From Leeuwenhoekiella marinoflava DSM 3653 (GTDB lineage: Bacteria; Bacteroidota; Bacteroidia; Flavobacteriales; Flavobacteriaceae), in assembly GCF_900129005.1 (NCBI RefSeq), contig NZ_FQUN01000009.1, positions 62,001 to 126,000 of the forward strand: 64,000 bases of DNA. Reading direction: 5' to 3'. The translations under genes were made by a program, and so were the position numbers. Positions 1 to 7,724 of the stretch are shown piece by piece. Position 1 is the stretch's first letter; each line of letters opens with the position of its first letter. The notes below the pieces were generated by a model, which was given only the letters and a program-made list of their open reading frames with translations, searched no databases and had not been told where the DNA came from.

Positions 1-495
1 AAAAGCTTAACCGATATTGATTGTCATGAAGATATTATTGAAGATGCTCCTACCATTGAAGGCAATGCGCTCATAAAAGCTCGTTATGTAAAAGAAAAAT
101 ACGGTTTTGATTGTTTTGCAGACGATACCGGTCTTGAAGTTGAAGTTTTAAATGGCGCTCCCGGAGTTTATAGTGCGCGGTATGCCGGTGAACAAAAAAA
201 CGCCGAAGACAATACTCAAAAACTACTCACCGAACTCAAAGATAAAACCAATCGTAGTGCCCAATTTAAAACGGTAATCGCATTAATTCTTGATGGAAAA
301 GAACAGCTTTTTGAAGGAGTTTGTAAAGGAGTTATTACGGAAGAGAAAACCGGCAACAAAGGTTTTGGTTACGACCCGGTATTTAAGCCTGAAGGTTTTA
401 CCACAACTTTTGCCGAAATGTCGCTTTCAGAAAAAAACAAAATAGGACATCGTGGTAAAGCAACACAAAAGTTATTAGATTATCTCAAAAAATAG
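1..495 (+). CDS. rdgB: RdgB/HAM1 non-canonical purine NTP pyrophosphatase (5' partial)
   Basis: The reading frame is open from the first base and encodes the last 164 residues of an ITPase-type enzyme, which hydrolyses dITP, ITP and XTP to monophosphates and keeps damaged purines out of DNA and RNA. Recognisable family blocks are FADDTGLEV with the following [14 protein letters not shown] (about residues 39-63 of the fragment), GFGYDPVF near 121, and the C-terminal [10 protein letters not shown]. The family is about 190-200 residues, so roughly 30 N-terminal residues, including the SNNxxK substrate motif, lie outside the window. The gene ends with TAG and is followed by 182 gene-free bases holding the promoter of the next gene. 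Confidence 0.93.
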   Translation, partial: KSLTDIDCHEDIIEDAPTIEGNALIKARYVKEKYGFDCFADDTGLEVEVLNGAPGVYSARYAGEQKNAEDNTQKLLTELKDKTNRSAQFKTVIALILDGKEQLFEGVCKGVITEEKTGNKGFGYDPVFKPEGFTTTFAEMSLSEKNKIGHRGKATQKLLDYLKK

Positions 496-605
496 CCTTA
501 ACTCGCGGAAGACTAAGTATCAATAGCTTACAAAAATTGAGTTAAACACTTTTTAACCCATTCAAACATTTGATTTACACTTATTTAAATCAATTTAGTC
601 AACAC

Positions 606-636
606 TCTGTTCTTATCTCAAATAACTGTATCTTTG
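606..636 (+). promoter_or_regulatory. Bacteroidota-type promoter of the DEAD-box helicase gene
   Basis: TATCTTTG at 629-636 fits the Bacteroidota -7 box TAnnTTTG. TCTG at 606-609 lies exactly 19 bases upstream and matches three of the four bases of the -33 TTTG. Predicted leader is about 35 nt to the ATG at 678. Confidence 0.6.
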
Positions 637-677
637 CGCCCTCTTAAATCGACGTTGATTTAAGATAATTATTTTAT

Positions 678-2498
678 ATGAATACATTTAAAGCGTTAGG
701 ACTTAATGATGCCATCTTGCAAGCTGTAACCGATATGGGTTTTACAGAGCCTTCAGAAGTGCAAGAAAAAGCCATCCCGGTCCTATTACGCGAGGCAACA
801 GACGTAGTTGCACTCGCTCAGACAGGTACAGGTAAAACGGCAGCATTTGGTTTTCCGCTTATTCAAAAAGTTGATGCAAACAATCGCAAAACACAGGGGT
901 TAATCATCTCTCCTACCCGCGAACTGTGTTTGCAGATCACAAACGAATTAAAGAATTACTCCAAACACGTTAAAGGTTTAAATACCGTTGCTGTTTATGG
1001 TGGTGCCAACATTCAAGAACAAGCTCGCCAAATTTCTCGCGGAGCTCAAATCATTGTTGCGACTCCGGGTCGTATGCAAGATATGATGCGTCGTAACCTG
1101 GTAGATATTTCAGGAATTGATTTTTGTGTGTTAGATGAAGCTGATGAAATGCTCAACATGGGTTTTTATGAAGACATCACTACCATTCTTGCTGATACTC
1201 CTAAAGGAAAGCAAACCTGGTTATTTTCGGCTACCATGCCTAAAGAAGTTGCTCGTATTGCTAAGCAATTTATGAATAACCCTATTGAAATTACAGTAGG
1301 AACTAAAAATATGGGTGCTGAGAACGTATCTCACGAATATTACATGGTTAATGCTCGTGACCGTTACCAAGCTCTTAAACGTCTTGCAGATGCAAACCCT
1401 GATATTTTCTCTGTTGTGTTTTGTCGTACCAAGCGTGATACGCAAAAAGTAGCCGAAAATCTTATTGAAGACGGTTATAATGCTTCTGCATTACACGGAG
1501 ATTTGAGTCAGAATCAGCGTGATTTGGTTATGAAAAGTTTTAGAGCACGTCAAATACAAATGCTTGTAGCTACAGACGTTGCTGCTCGTGGTATTGATGT
1601 TGATGATATTACTCACGTAATCAACTACCAGTTACCAGACGAGATTGAGACCTATACGCACCGTAGCGGTCGTACCGGTCGTGCTGGTAAAACCGGTATT
1701 TCGATGGTCATTGTTTCTAAGAGTGAATTGCGTAAAATACGCACACTAGAAAAAATCATCAACAAGAAGTTTGAGCAAAAAGATATTCCGACAGGAATGG
1801 AAATTTGCGAAGTACAGTTGATGCACTTAGCAAATGATATTCGCAATACTAAGATCAACGACGAGATCAATCCGTATTTGTTCAGTATTAATGAAGTTCT
1901 TGAAGGTTTAAGTCGTGAAGAAGTTATTAAAAAAGTATTCTCTGTTGAGTTTACACGTTTCTTCAATTACTACCAAAAAACTAAAGATCTTAATGTTGCT
2001 GTAAAAGCAGATCTTAAGGAAGAGTCTGGTGAATCTACCAGATACTTTATAAACATTGGTGCAAAAGACGATTTTGATTGGATGAGCCTTAAAGACTTTT
2101 TAAAGGAAACTACCGGTCTTGGTGATGGAATTTACAAAGTAGACTGTAAAGATTCTTTCTCATTCTTTAATACCGATACTGAGCATAAAGATGCTATACT
2201 TGCTTTATTTGAAGATTTTAAACTTCAGGGAAGACAAGTTCACGTAGAGATCACTAAAGATACTCGTGGTGGCGGTGGCAAACGCAAACGCAATGATCGC
2301 AGAAGTGGCGATGGCGATGGCGGAAGAGGTCGCGGTCGTAGAAATGATTCTGGTGGTGGCAGTGGTCGCAGATCAGATTCTGGAGATGGCTTTAGAGGAA
2401 AATCTAAAAGTGGCGGCGAGCGTCGTGGCAAAAGCAAACCAGAGTCAAAAGAAAATAAAAGTCCTTTTTCTGGTAAAAGAAGAAGAAGAGATCGATAG
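678..2498 (+). CDS. deaD: DEAD-box ATP-dependent RNA helicase with DbpA-like domain
   Basis: This is a 606-residue helicase that probably unwinds structured RNA during ribosome assembly or cold adaptation. Motifs appear in order: Q-motif region FTEPSEVQ near 22-29, motif I AQTGTGKT at 47-54, PTREL near 79, DEAD at 153-156, SAT at 184-186, and HRSGRTGRAG near 330. A DbpA-type RNA-binding domain follows at roughly 465-545, and then a Gly/Arg/Lys-rich basic tail ending in KRRRRDR, as in DeaD/CsdA proteins. The tail is a low-complexity GGC/CGT-rich stretch. A strong terminator sits 15 bases after the stop, so the gene is probably monocistronic. Confidence 0.95.
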   Translation: MNTFKALGLNDAILQAVTDMGFTEPSEVQEKAIPVLLREATDVVALAQTGTGKTAAFGFPLIQKVDANNRKTQGLIISPTRELCLQITNELKNYSKHVKGLNTVAVYGGANIQEQARQISRGAQIIVATPGRMQDMMRRNLVDISGIDFCVLDEADEMLNMGFYEDITTILADTPKGKQTWLFSATMPKEVARIAKQFMNNPIEITVGTKNMGAENVSHEYYMVNARDRYQALKRLADANPDIFSVVFCRTKRDTQKVAENLIEDGYNASALHGDLSQNQRDLVMKSFRARQIQMLVATDVAARGIDVDDITHVINYQLPDEIETYTHRSGRTGRAGKTGISMVIVSKSELRKIRTLEKIINKKFEQKDIPTGMEICEVQLMHLANDIRNTKINDEINPYLFSINEVLEGLSREEVIKKVFSVEFTRFFNYYQKTKDLNVAVKADLKEESGESTRYFINIGAKDDFDWMSLKDFLKETTGLGDGIYKVDCKDSFSFFNTDTEHKDAILALFEDFKLQGRQVHVEITKDTRGGGGKRKRNDRRSGDGDGGRGRGRRNDSGGGSGRRSDSGDGFRGKSKSGGERRGKSKPESKENKSPFSGKRRRRDR

Positions 2499-2513
2499 TA
2501 TTTTATAAAAATT

Positions 2514-2557
2514 GAGACGGATTTGTCACGTTTGGTATGATTTTTCCGTCTCTTTTT
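2514..2557 (+). terminator. Rho-independent terminator of deaD
   Basis: GAGACGGA (2514-2521) pairs perfectly with TCCGTCTC (2545-2552) across a 23-nt loop and is followed by TTTTT. It argues against any start for the next gene upstream of 2557. Confidence 0.75.
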
Positions 2558-2574
2558 CTAAATTGGCATCCTCT

Positions 2575-3375
2575 ATGAAAACTATTTTATTTGTTCTGCT
2601 GTTGTTAACAGCCCCTATTTATACTTTTGCTCAGGAAACTTCAACTTCTGCTGTGCAAGAGCAAGAAGAAGAAACCTACATAGAAGGGACCGTTCTCAAT
2701 GCTTCAACAGATAAACCGCTAGATGGTGTTAACATCATAAATCTCAATACCGTAAAAGGAACCATTACGAAAGAAGATGGTAGCTTTAGATTGAAAGCTG
2801 CTTCTACAGACACTCTTTATTTCTCTTTTTTAGGCTTTAAAAGTTTACAAGTACGCGTTACCAATGACTGGAAACGTTTTGGAGATGTAAAAGTAAAAAT
2901 GACTGAAACAGGTATTGCTTTGGAAGAGGTTGTTGTTAAAGATGTAGAACTTACCGGTTATCTTGAGATTGACGCGCGCAATGTACCTGTTTATAAAAAT
3001 GTACGGTATAGCATTTCTGGTTTAGAAACCGGTTATGAAGCCGGGGATTCTCAACCCGGAGCAATAAATAAAGTACTCAGCGCTATTTTTAATCCAGCAG
3101 ATTTTCTCAATAAAGTTTTCTCTAATAAAGGTTCGCAGATGCGTAAACTACGCCAGATGAAGGAAGACGAAAATATTAGGGATTTGCTTATTACCAAATT
3201 TGACCGTGAGACATTATCTGCACTTTTACAGATACCGCGTGAAGATATTGAAGCTATTTTAGGTAGATGTGACTATTCTGAAAGCTTTGTGAAAACGGCT
3301 AACGATCTACAGATTCTAGATGCTTTAAGCAGTTGTTATGAAGAATACAGAGTACTTAATAGAGATAGAGGTTAA
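2575..3375 (+). CDS. Secreted protein with carboxypeptidase regulatory-like (CarboxypepD_reg) domain
   Basis: A 266-residue exported protein. The ATG at 2575 opens a signal peptide (KTILFVLLLLTAPIYTFAQ); an in-frame extension to 2512 is rejected because it would pass through the deaD terminator. Residues of about 34-115 form a CarboxypepD_reg-like beta-sandwich (IEGTVLNASTDKPLDGVNI ... GTITKEDGSF), the domain that starts many SusC-like receptors, but no TonB plug or barrel follows. The C-terminal half is charged and has no recognised domain. It is likely periplasmic or outer-membrane associated; the function is unknown. Confidence 0.8.
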   Translation: MKTILFVLLLLTAPIYTFAQETSTSAVQEQEEETYIEGTVLNASTDKPLDGVNIINLNTVKGTITKEDGSFRLKAASTDTLYFSFLGFKSLQVRVTNDWKRFGDVKVKMTETGIALEEVVVKDVELTGYLEIDARNVPVYKNVRYSISGLETGYEAGDSQPGAINKVLSAIFNPADFLNKVFSNKGSQMRKLRQMKEDENIRDLLITKFDRETLSALLQIPREDIEAILGRCDYSESFVKTANDLQILDALSSCYEEYRVLNRDRG

Positions 3376-3408
3376 AACTCACCTCATTAGTAATTGAATA
3401 TTCTCAAT

Positions 3409-3651
3409 TTAGGCTTTTTGAATCAGCTTTTTAAAAAAGCTGATTATTGAAACCAGCATCCACACTCCTTCTAAAATTATAAAAGGCCAATATTCCAATA
3501 GTACGCTTGCAAGACAAGCCATTCCAGCTCCTATTGTATTCAAAAGAATAAAAGACCAATCTGAAGTTTTCACTTTTTGACTCAGATTTAAAAGGTATGC
3601 TAATAAAATCTGAAATACACCAAGCGCTCCTAACCAATCAACTAAATTCAT
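3409..3651 (-). CDS. Small membrane protein, CBU_0592-like family
   Basis: An 80-residue protein with three hydrophobic segments (about 5-21, 33-50 and 53-72) separated by a short polar turn with KVKTSDW. The pattern LGALGVFQILLAYLLN followed by the tryptophan-containing turn resembles the CBU_0592-type family of small inner-membrane proteins of unknown role. Its ATG overlaps the stop codon of the upstream methyltransferase gene (TAATG), so the two are translationally coupled. The last codons (SFFKKLI) lie in a perfect inverted repeat at 3421-3445. Function unknown. Confidence 0.75.
   Translation of the reverse strand: MNLVDWLGALGVFQILLAYLLNLSQKVKTSDWSFILLNTIGAGMACLASVLLEYWPFIILEGVWMLVSIISFFKKLIQKA
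3421..3445. repeat. Perfect 12-bp inverted repeat inside the 3' end of a coding region
   Basis: AATCAGCTTTTT and AAAAAGCTGATT flank a single A. The hairpin encodes the C-terminal residues of the 3409-3651 protein and also lies 45 bases beyond the convergent gene ending at 3375, so it may serve as that gene's transcription stop although no long T run follows. Confidence 0.55.
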
Positions 3652-4304
3652 TATTCTTGTGTTTTATATTGATTCAACAAAGCGTCATAATCTTTTAAAT
3701 TACGTTTGAGCCATAACTCTTTTATTTCAAGAATATCAGACTCTTTCAAATCCCAATCTAATGCTGAATTGCGCATTCTTTGTGTTAACTCTTGCAGTAA
3801 TATAGCGGCGCAAACTGAAATATTTAAACTTTGCGTAAAACCGAAAGTGGGTATATACACATAATCATCTGCTGCTTCAATAACAGTTTCTGTCAAGCCA
3901 TCTTTTTCACTTCCGAAGAATAATGCGGTAGGTTGGTTTAACTTAAAATCCTCTAGTTTATGCGCAGTATGATGCGGTGTTGTGGCTACAATACGATATC
4001 CGTTTTGCTTAAGTTGGTCTAATGCATTTTTTGTAGAATCATATCTGTGAACGGTTGTCCACTTTTGAGCTCCCATAGCAATCTCCCGATCGATACGTTT
4101 TCCTTTTAATTCTTCAATCACGTGCACATCCTGAACACCAAAAGCATCGCAACTGCGCATCACCGCACTGGTGTTATGCAAATGCCCCACATCTTCTATT
4201 GCAACGGTTAAAAAGCGTGTACGCTCTGCCAAAACTTCTTTAAAGAGCTGCTGTCGACGTGGAGTAAGGTAAGACTCTAGATATTGTATTGTAGCTGTAT
4301 TCAT
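3651..4304 (-). CDS. trmH: TrmH-family tRNA/rRNA 2'-O-ribose methyltransferase (SpoU class)
   Basis: A 217-residue SPOUT-fold RNA methylase; the most likely reaction is 2'-O-methylation of G18 in tRNA with S-adenosylmethionine. The three SpoU motifs are visible: N-terminal EDVGHLHNTSAVMRSCDAFG containing the catalytic-site Asn/Arg, FFGSEKDGLTE, and the C-terminal knot IPTFGFTQSLNISVCAAILL. The ATG at 4304 is preferred; the in-frame TTG at 4319 would add only five residues. It is divergent from the sirtuin gene and overlaps the next gene by one base (TAATG). Whether the target is tRNA or rRNA cannot be told from sequence. Confidence 0.88.
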   Translation of the reverse strand: MNTATIQYLESYLTPRRQQLFKEVLAERTRFLTVAIEDVGHLHNTSAVMRSCDAFGVQDVHVIEELKGKRIDREIAMGAQKWTTVHRYDSTKNALDQLKQNGYRIVATTPHHTAHKLEDFKLNQPTALFFGSEKDGLTETVIEAADDYVYIPTFGFTQSLNISVCAAILLQELTQRMRNSALDWDLKESDILEIKELWLKRNLKDYDALLNQYKTQE

Positions 4305-4343
4305 CCGGCAAATATTCAAAGGATTCTTTCATTACCAAAATTT

Positions 4344-4351
4344 TGTCTTTG
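4344..4351 (+). promoter_or_regulatory. Candidate -7 box of the sirtuin gene
   Basis: TGTCTTTG resembles TAnnTTTG with one mismatch. Transcription would start near 4357, giving a leader of only about 15-20 nt before the TTG codon at 4374, which supports that start. Confidence 0.45.
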
Positions 4352-4373
4352 TATATTTAAAAAAATATTTGAT

Positions 4374-5054
4374 TTGAAAAAAATAGTAGTACTCACCGGC
4401 GCAGGAATCAGTGCTGAAAGTGGACTAAAAACCTTTAGAGATTCTAATGGACTCTGGGAAGGTCACGACGTTATGGAAGTTGCCAGCCCGGAAGGCTGGC
4501 TCAATAATCAAACGCTTGTTTTAGATTTTTACAATCAACGCCGACGACAACTGAAAACGGTTGACCCCAACCCAGCACACAAAGCGCTTGTAGACCTTGA
4601 AGAACAATTTCAGGTTGATATTATCACTCAAAATGTAGATGATTTACATGAGCGAGCAGGTAGCTCTTCTGTAGTTCATTTACACGGCGAACTTTTAAAA
4701 GCCAGAAGTACGGTTGATGAAAATTTGGTTTTAGATTGGAGCGGTGACATTTGCGAAGGCGATTTATGTGATAAGAAGAGTCAGTTACGCCCGCATATTG
4801 TTTGGTTTGGTGAGATGGTTCCCTTACTCGATACAGCAGCCCAGCTCACATCTGAAGCTGATTATATTTTAATTATAGGTACTTCTATGCAGGTTTATCC
4901 GGCTGCTTCCTTAATTAACTATGCTAAACAGGATGCCGATATTTATTTTATAGATCCTAAACCGAATATCAAATCACAAGCTAATCTTAGTGTCATTACT
5001 GAAAATGCCTCAACCGGCGTACCTACTGTGGTTGAAAAGCTTCTGAATAGTTAA
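4374..5054 (+). CDS. cobB: NAD-dependent protein deacylase, sirtuin (SIRT5/CobB-like)
   Basis: A 226-residue Sir2 enzyme that removes acyl groups from lysines using NAD+. The chosen start is TTG at 4374, directly before KKIVVLTGAGISAESG; no ATG is available nearby and the predicted promoter is just upstream. NAD-binding GAGISAESG is at 9-17, TQNVDDLH at 85-92 and the catalytic HGE at 104-106. Tyr53 and Arg56 in DFYNQRRR form the YxxR pair that marks desuccinylase/demalonylase sirtuins. Only two cysteines (127 and 132) remain where the zinc ribbon normally has four. The 3' end overlaps the convergent haem-protein gene by 32 bases. Confidence 0.88.
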   Translation: MKKIVVLTGAGISAESGLKTFRDSNGLWEGHDVMEVASPEGWLNNQTLVLDFYNQRRRQLKTVDPNPAHKALVDLEEQFQVDIITQNVDDLHERAGSSSVVHLHGELLKARSTVDENLVLDWSGDICEGDLCDKKSQLRPHIVWFGEMVPLLDTAAQLTSEADYILIIGTSMQVYPAASLINYAKQDADIYFIDPKPNIKSQANLSVITENASTGVPTVVEKLLNS

Positions 5055-5496
5055 GTCTGGCAGCTTTTGCCCAATTTACTAAAGCTTCGGTTTGTGCGGC
5101 ATCTAACGTTGCTTCGCTATGAATGAGCATATACGATTCTAATGGCATCTCACCGGCTTCTACTTCCTCTATCAGTTCATCCAGTTTATGATCTTTTCGC
5201 TTTGTGGAATAGGCGTCCCATGCTGAAAAATTAAGATGACGCTTTCCATTATCTACGTGATCTGCCAAATAAAAACTTGCAGGAGCCAGATTGGAATACC
5301 AAGGGTATACAGTTTGATTGCTGTGACAATCATAACAAGCGCTTTTAAGTATGGCTGCCACTTCATCACTGGGTTTTGTTTCGGCTACAAACACGTTTAA
5401 AGATTCATAACCACCCTCATTTTTTTCCACAGGAATAAATTGAATTACAATCAGAGCGATCAAAGCAAGTATCAAAAGACGTTTTATCCAGACCAT
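5023..5496 (-). CDS. Membrane-anchored haem-binding domain protein (Haem_bd)
   Basis: A 157-residue protein with an N-terminal membrane anchor (residues 4-21) and a periplasmic domain with one c-type haem motif, CYDCH (Cys54, Cys57, His58). The downstream region HSNQTVYPWYSNLAPASF and the C-terminal LVNWA block match the Haem_bd family, found in flavobacteria as a probable electron-transfer or haem-sensing module. The ATG at 5496 is preferred over the in-frame TTG at 5532, because it begins directly at the anchor. It ends within the sirtuin gene on the other strand, a 32-base convergent overlap. Partner unknown. Confidence 0.85.
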   Translation of the reverse strand: MVWIKRLLILALIALIVIQFIPVEKNEGGYESLNVFVAETKPSDEVAAILKSACYDCHSNQTVYPWYSNLAPASFYLADHVDNGKRHLNFSAWDAYSTKRKDHKLDELIEEVEAGEMPLESYMLIHSEATLDAAQTEALVNWAKAARLNYSEAFQPQ

Positions 5497-5537
5497 ATTA
5501 TTATTTTTAAATCTAAAAGTCAAATTACTCAATTAAA

Positions 5538-6083
5538 ATGACTGAAGAAGAATGGGCTGCTCAAGTTTTACAAATTTCATCGCGATTGAGCGACCGTAAG
5601 GCTCTTGGTCAAGAAATCTTAGCTGAACCGGAGCTTATCAACTATAGCTTAAAATTCATACAAGAAGGTTCTGAGAAACTTGCTACAAAAGCTGCTTATG
5701 GTTTAGATATTGCATTACGTTCAGATATAAAAATTCTCAAGCCTTATCGGAGCTCATTTCTAAATGTTCTCCAAGAAAATAAGATAGAAACTGTTTCCCG
5801 CATTTTTTCAAAAATTTGCGAATTGCTCACTTCTGAATTTCTAAAAAATGAAAACTTATCTAAGGCTGAACGTGAACAAATTCTTTCAAAATGCTTCGAC
5901 TGGTTAATAGGTAATGAGAAAGTTGCCGTTAAGGTTTTTGCAATGCAAAGTATTTACAATCTTTCTGAAACGGAAAGTTGGATTCCCGGCGAACTGAAAG
6001 CACAATTAGAACTCCAATTTGATAGGAGTTCTGCAGCATTTCAATCCCGGGCCAAGGCTCTTTTAAAAAAGCTTAAATCTTAA
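5538..6083 (+). CDS. Hypothetical helical protein, HEAT-repeat-like
   Basis: A 181-residue soluble protein with no signal peptide or membrane segment. It is almost entirely predicted helix, with spaced Leu/Ala/Ile patterns (for example KLATKAAYGLDIALRSD and KVAVKVFAMQSIYNLSE) that resemble HEAT-like or ARM-like repeats, which commonly mediate protein contacts. It lies 123 bases upstream of purB, which has its own promoter, so co-transcription is not required. No catalytic motif is visible and the function is not known. Confidence 0.7.
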   Translation: MTEEEWAAQVLQISSRLSDRKALGQEILAEPELINYSLKFIQEGSEKLATKAAYGLDIALRSDIKILKPYRSSFLNVLQENKIETVSRIFSKICELLTSEFLKNENLSKAEREQILSKCFDWLIGNEKVAVKVFAMQSIYNLSETESWIPGELKAQLELQFDRSSAAFQSRAKALLKKLKS

Positions 6084-6152
6084 CTAAAATCGTCTCCATT
6101 ATCTAGATTAAGTCCTTTTAAGCCCGTACAAGGAGTTTACTTCAAATTCTCG

Positions 6153-6183
6153 TTTGTTGCTAGCAAGTAGCTGTGTATATTTG
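6153..6183 (+). promoter_or_regulatory. Consensus Bacteroidota promoter of purB
   Basis: TTTG at 6153-6156, a 19-base spacer, and TATATTTG at 6176-6183: an exact match to the TTTG-N19-TAnnTTTG pattern. Expected leader is about 17 nt to the ATG at 6207. Confidence 0.82.
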
Positions 6184-6206
6184 CGCTTTTAACTATAAAA
6201 GCAACT

Positions 6207-7550
6207 ATGTCTTTATCTTCACTAGAAGCCGTATCACCTATAGACGGCAGATATTCACGTAAAACCGAATCACTTTCGGCTTATTTTTCTGAAAAAGCAC
6301 TTATAAAATATCGCGTCAAAGTAGAAATCGAATATTTTATCGCCTTATGTGAAATCCCTTTGCCTCAGCTTAGCGAATTTCCGAAGGGAAAATATCCGCA
6401 ATTGCGAGCGATCTATGAAGATTTTACTACTGATGATGCGCTTAAAGTAAAGGAAATTGAAAGCGTTACCAATCACGACGTTAAAGCTGTTGAGTATTTT
6501 ATCAAAGAAAAATTTGATGGACTTGGCTTAACAGAGTCTAAAGAGTTTATACACTTTGGTCTGACTTCTCAGGATATCAACAACACAGCAATCCCGTTGA
6601 GTTTAAAAGATGCAACAAATCAGGTTTATTTACCACAGCTTCTTGAAGTGGTAGATCATTTGAAGCAACTTACAGATGAGTGGGAAACCATCTCGATGCT
6701 TGCCCGTACTCACGGTCAACCGGCATCTCCTACACGTTTAGGTAAAGAAATCGAAGTTTTTGTAGTTCGTCTAGAAGAACAAATTCGTCTTTTAAAAGAT
6801 ATACCAAGCGCCGCAAAATTTGGTGGAGCAACCGGTAATTATAATGCCCACCACGTAGCTTATCCACAAATTGACTGGAAAGCTTTTGGTAAATCTTTTG
6901 TAAGCGGAACCTTAAAATTACATCACTCCTTCCCTACTACGCAGATTGAGCATTACGACCATATGGCTGCTCTTTTTGATAACATTAAACGCATAAATAC
7001 CATCTTATTAGATCTTGATCGTGATTTTTGGCAATATATTTCGATGGAATATTTTAAGCAGAAAATCAAGAAAGGAGAAGTTGGTTCTTCGGCTATGCCG
7101 CATAAAGTAAACCCTATTGATTTTGAAAATAGTGAAGGAAACTTAGGAATTGCAAATGCTTTATTTGAACATTTATCAGCAAAATTACCTATCTCCAGAT
7201 TACAGCGAGACCTTACAGACAGTACGGTTTTACGCAATATAGGAGTTCCTTATGGTCATACGTTGATAGGTTTACAAAGCACATTAAAAGGTCTAAATAA
7301 ATTATTATTGAACGAAAGCAAATTTGCTAAAGATCTTGAAGATAACTGGGCCGTTGTAGCAGAAGCGATACAGACTATCTTACGTCGCGAAGGTTACGCT
7401 AACCCATACGAAGCTTTAAAAGGACTTACACGTACTAATGAAGCTATCACTCAGGATTCTATGCATCGATTTATAGATACTTTAGAAGTGAGTGATTCAA
7501 TCAAAACAGAATTAAAAGCAATTACTCCGGCTAATTATACCGGAATCTAA
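6207..7550 (+). CDS. purB: Adenylosuccinate lyase
   Basis: A 447-residue lyase of the fumarase/aspartase superfamily. It cleaves SAICAR to AICAR plus fumarate and adenylosuccinate to AMP plus fumarate in purine synthesis. Motifs: N-terminal SPIDGRY at 10-16, TSQDINNTA at 120-128, the catalytic-histidine block ARTHGQPASPT at 166-176, and the superfamily signature GSSAMPHKVNP near 293-303, whose serine is the general base. The long form with the C-terminal KGLTRTNEAI region resembles the E. coli-type PurB. The stop codon overlaps the ATG of a 55-residue membrane protein gene. Confidence 0.96.
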   Translation: MSLSSLEAVSPIDGRYSRKTESLSAYFSEKALIKYRVKVEIEYFIALCEIPLPQLSEFPKGKYPQLRAIYEDFTTDDALKVKEIESVTNHDVKAVEYFIKEKFDGLGLTESKEFIHFGLTSQDINNTAIPLSLKDATNQVYLPQLLEVVDHLKQLTDEWETISMLARTHGQPASPTRLGKEIEVFVVRLEEQIRLLKDIPSAAKFGGATGNYNAHHVAYPQIDWKAFGKSFVSGTLKLHHSFPTTQIEHYDHMAALFDNIKRINTILLDLDRDFWQYISMEYFKQKIKKGEVGSSAMPHKVNPIDFENSEGNLGIANALFEHLSAKLPISRLQRDLTDSTVLRNIGVPYGHTLIGLQSTLKGLNKLLLNESKFAKDLEDNWAVVAEAIQTILRREGYANPYEALKGLTRTNEAITQDSMHRFIDTLEVSDSIKTELKAITPANYTGI

Positions 7551-7717
7551 TGTTCTTAAAATATTCGCTAAATCTAATTTTAGTGCTATTGCTTTATGTA
7601 GGAATTCTTATTGCGGGTCTCGCGGGGATTCTTACTAAGACACTAGTGCTTTTAGGTTTAGCGCTTATTTTTATTGCTCTTCTCTATTATAATTTGTGGC
7701 GAACCCGTCGCTCTTAG
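7550..7717 (+). CDS. 55-residue membrane protein coupled to purB
   Basis: A short frame starting at an ATG that shares its A with the purB stop codon (TAATG). It encodes MFLKYSLNLILVLLLYVG, a second hydrophobic stretch TLVLLGLALIFIALLYY and a basic tail NLWRTRRS. The two predicted membrane helices with a small Gly/Ala-rich turn and a positively charged C-terminus make a plausible hairpin protein. It matches no family I recognise. The tight coupling suggests that it is translated, and it ends eight bases before the convergent ackA stop. Confidence 0.6.
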   Translation: MFLKYSLNLILVLLLYVGILIAGLAGILTKTLVLLGLALIFIALLYYNLWRTRRS

Positions 7718-7724
7718 TTTTATT

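Noticed and set aside
2240-2508. Extra frames in the 3' end of deaD
   Set aside because: They arise from the repetitive Gly/Arg codons of the helicase tail and have no independent support.
2512-2574. N-terminal extension of the CarboxypepD_reg protein
   Set aside because: It would begin inside the deaD terminator, and the signal peptide starts at the ATG at 2575.
6128-6145. AGTTTACTT near purB as part of the dispersed element
   Set aside because: A nine-base match alone, without the stem or later blocks, is expected by chance in AT-rich DNA.
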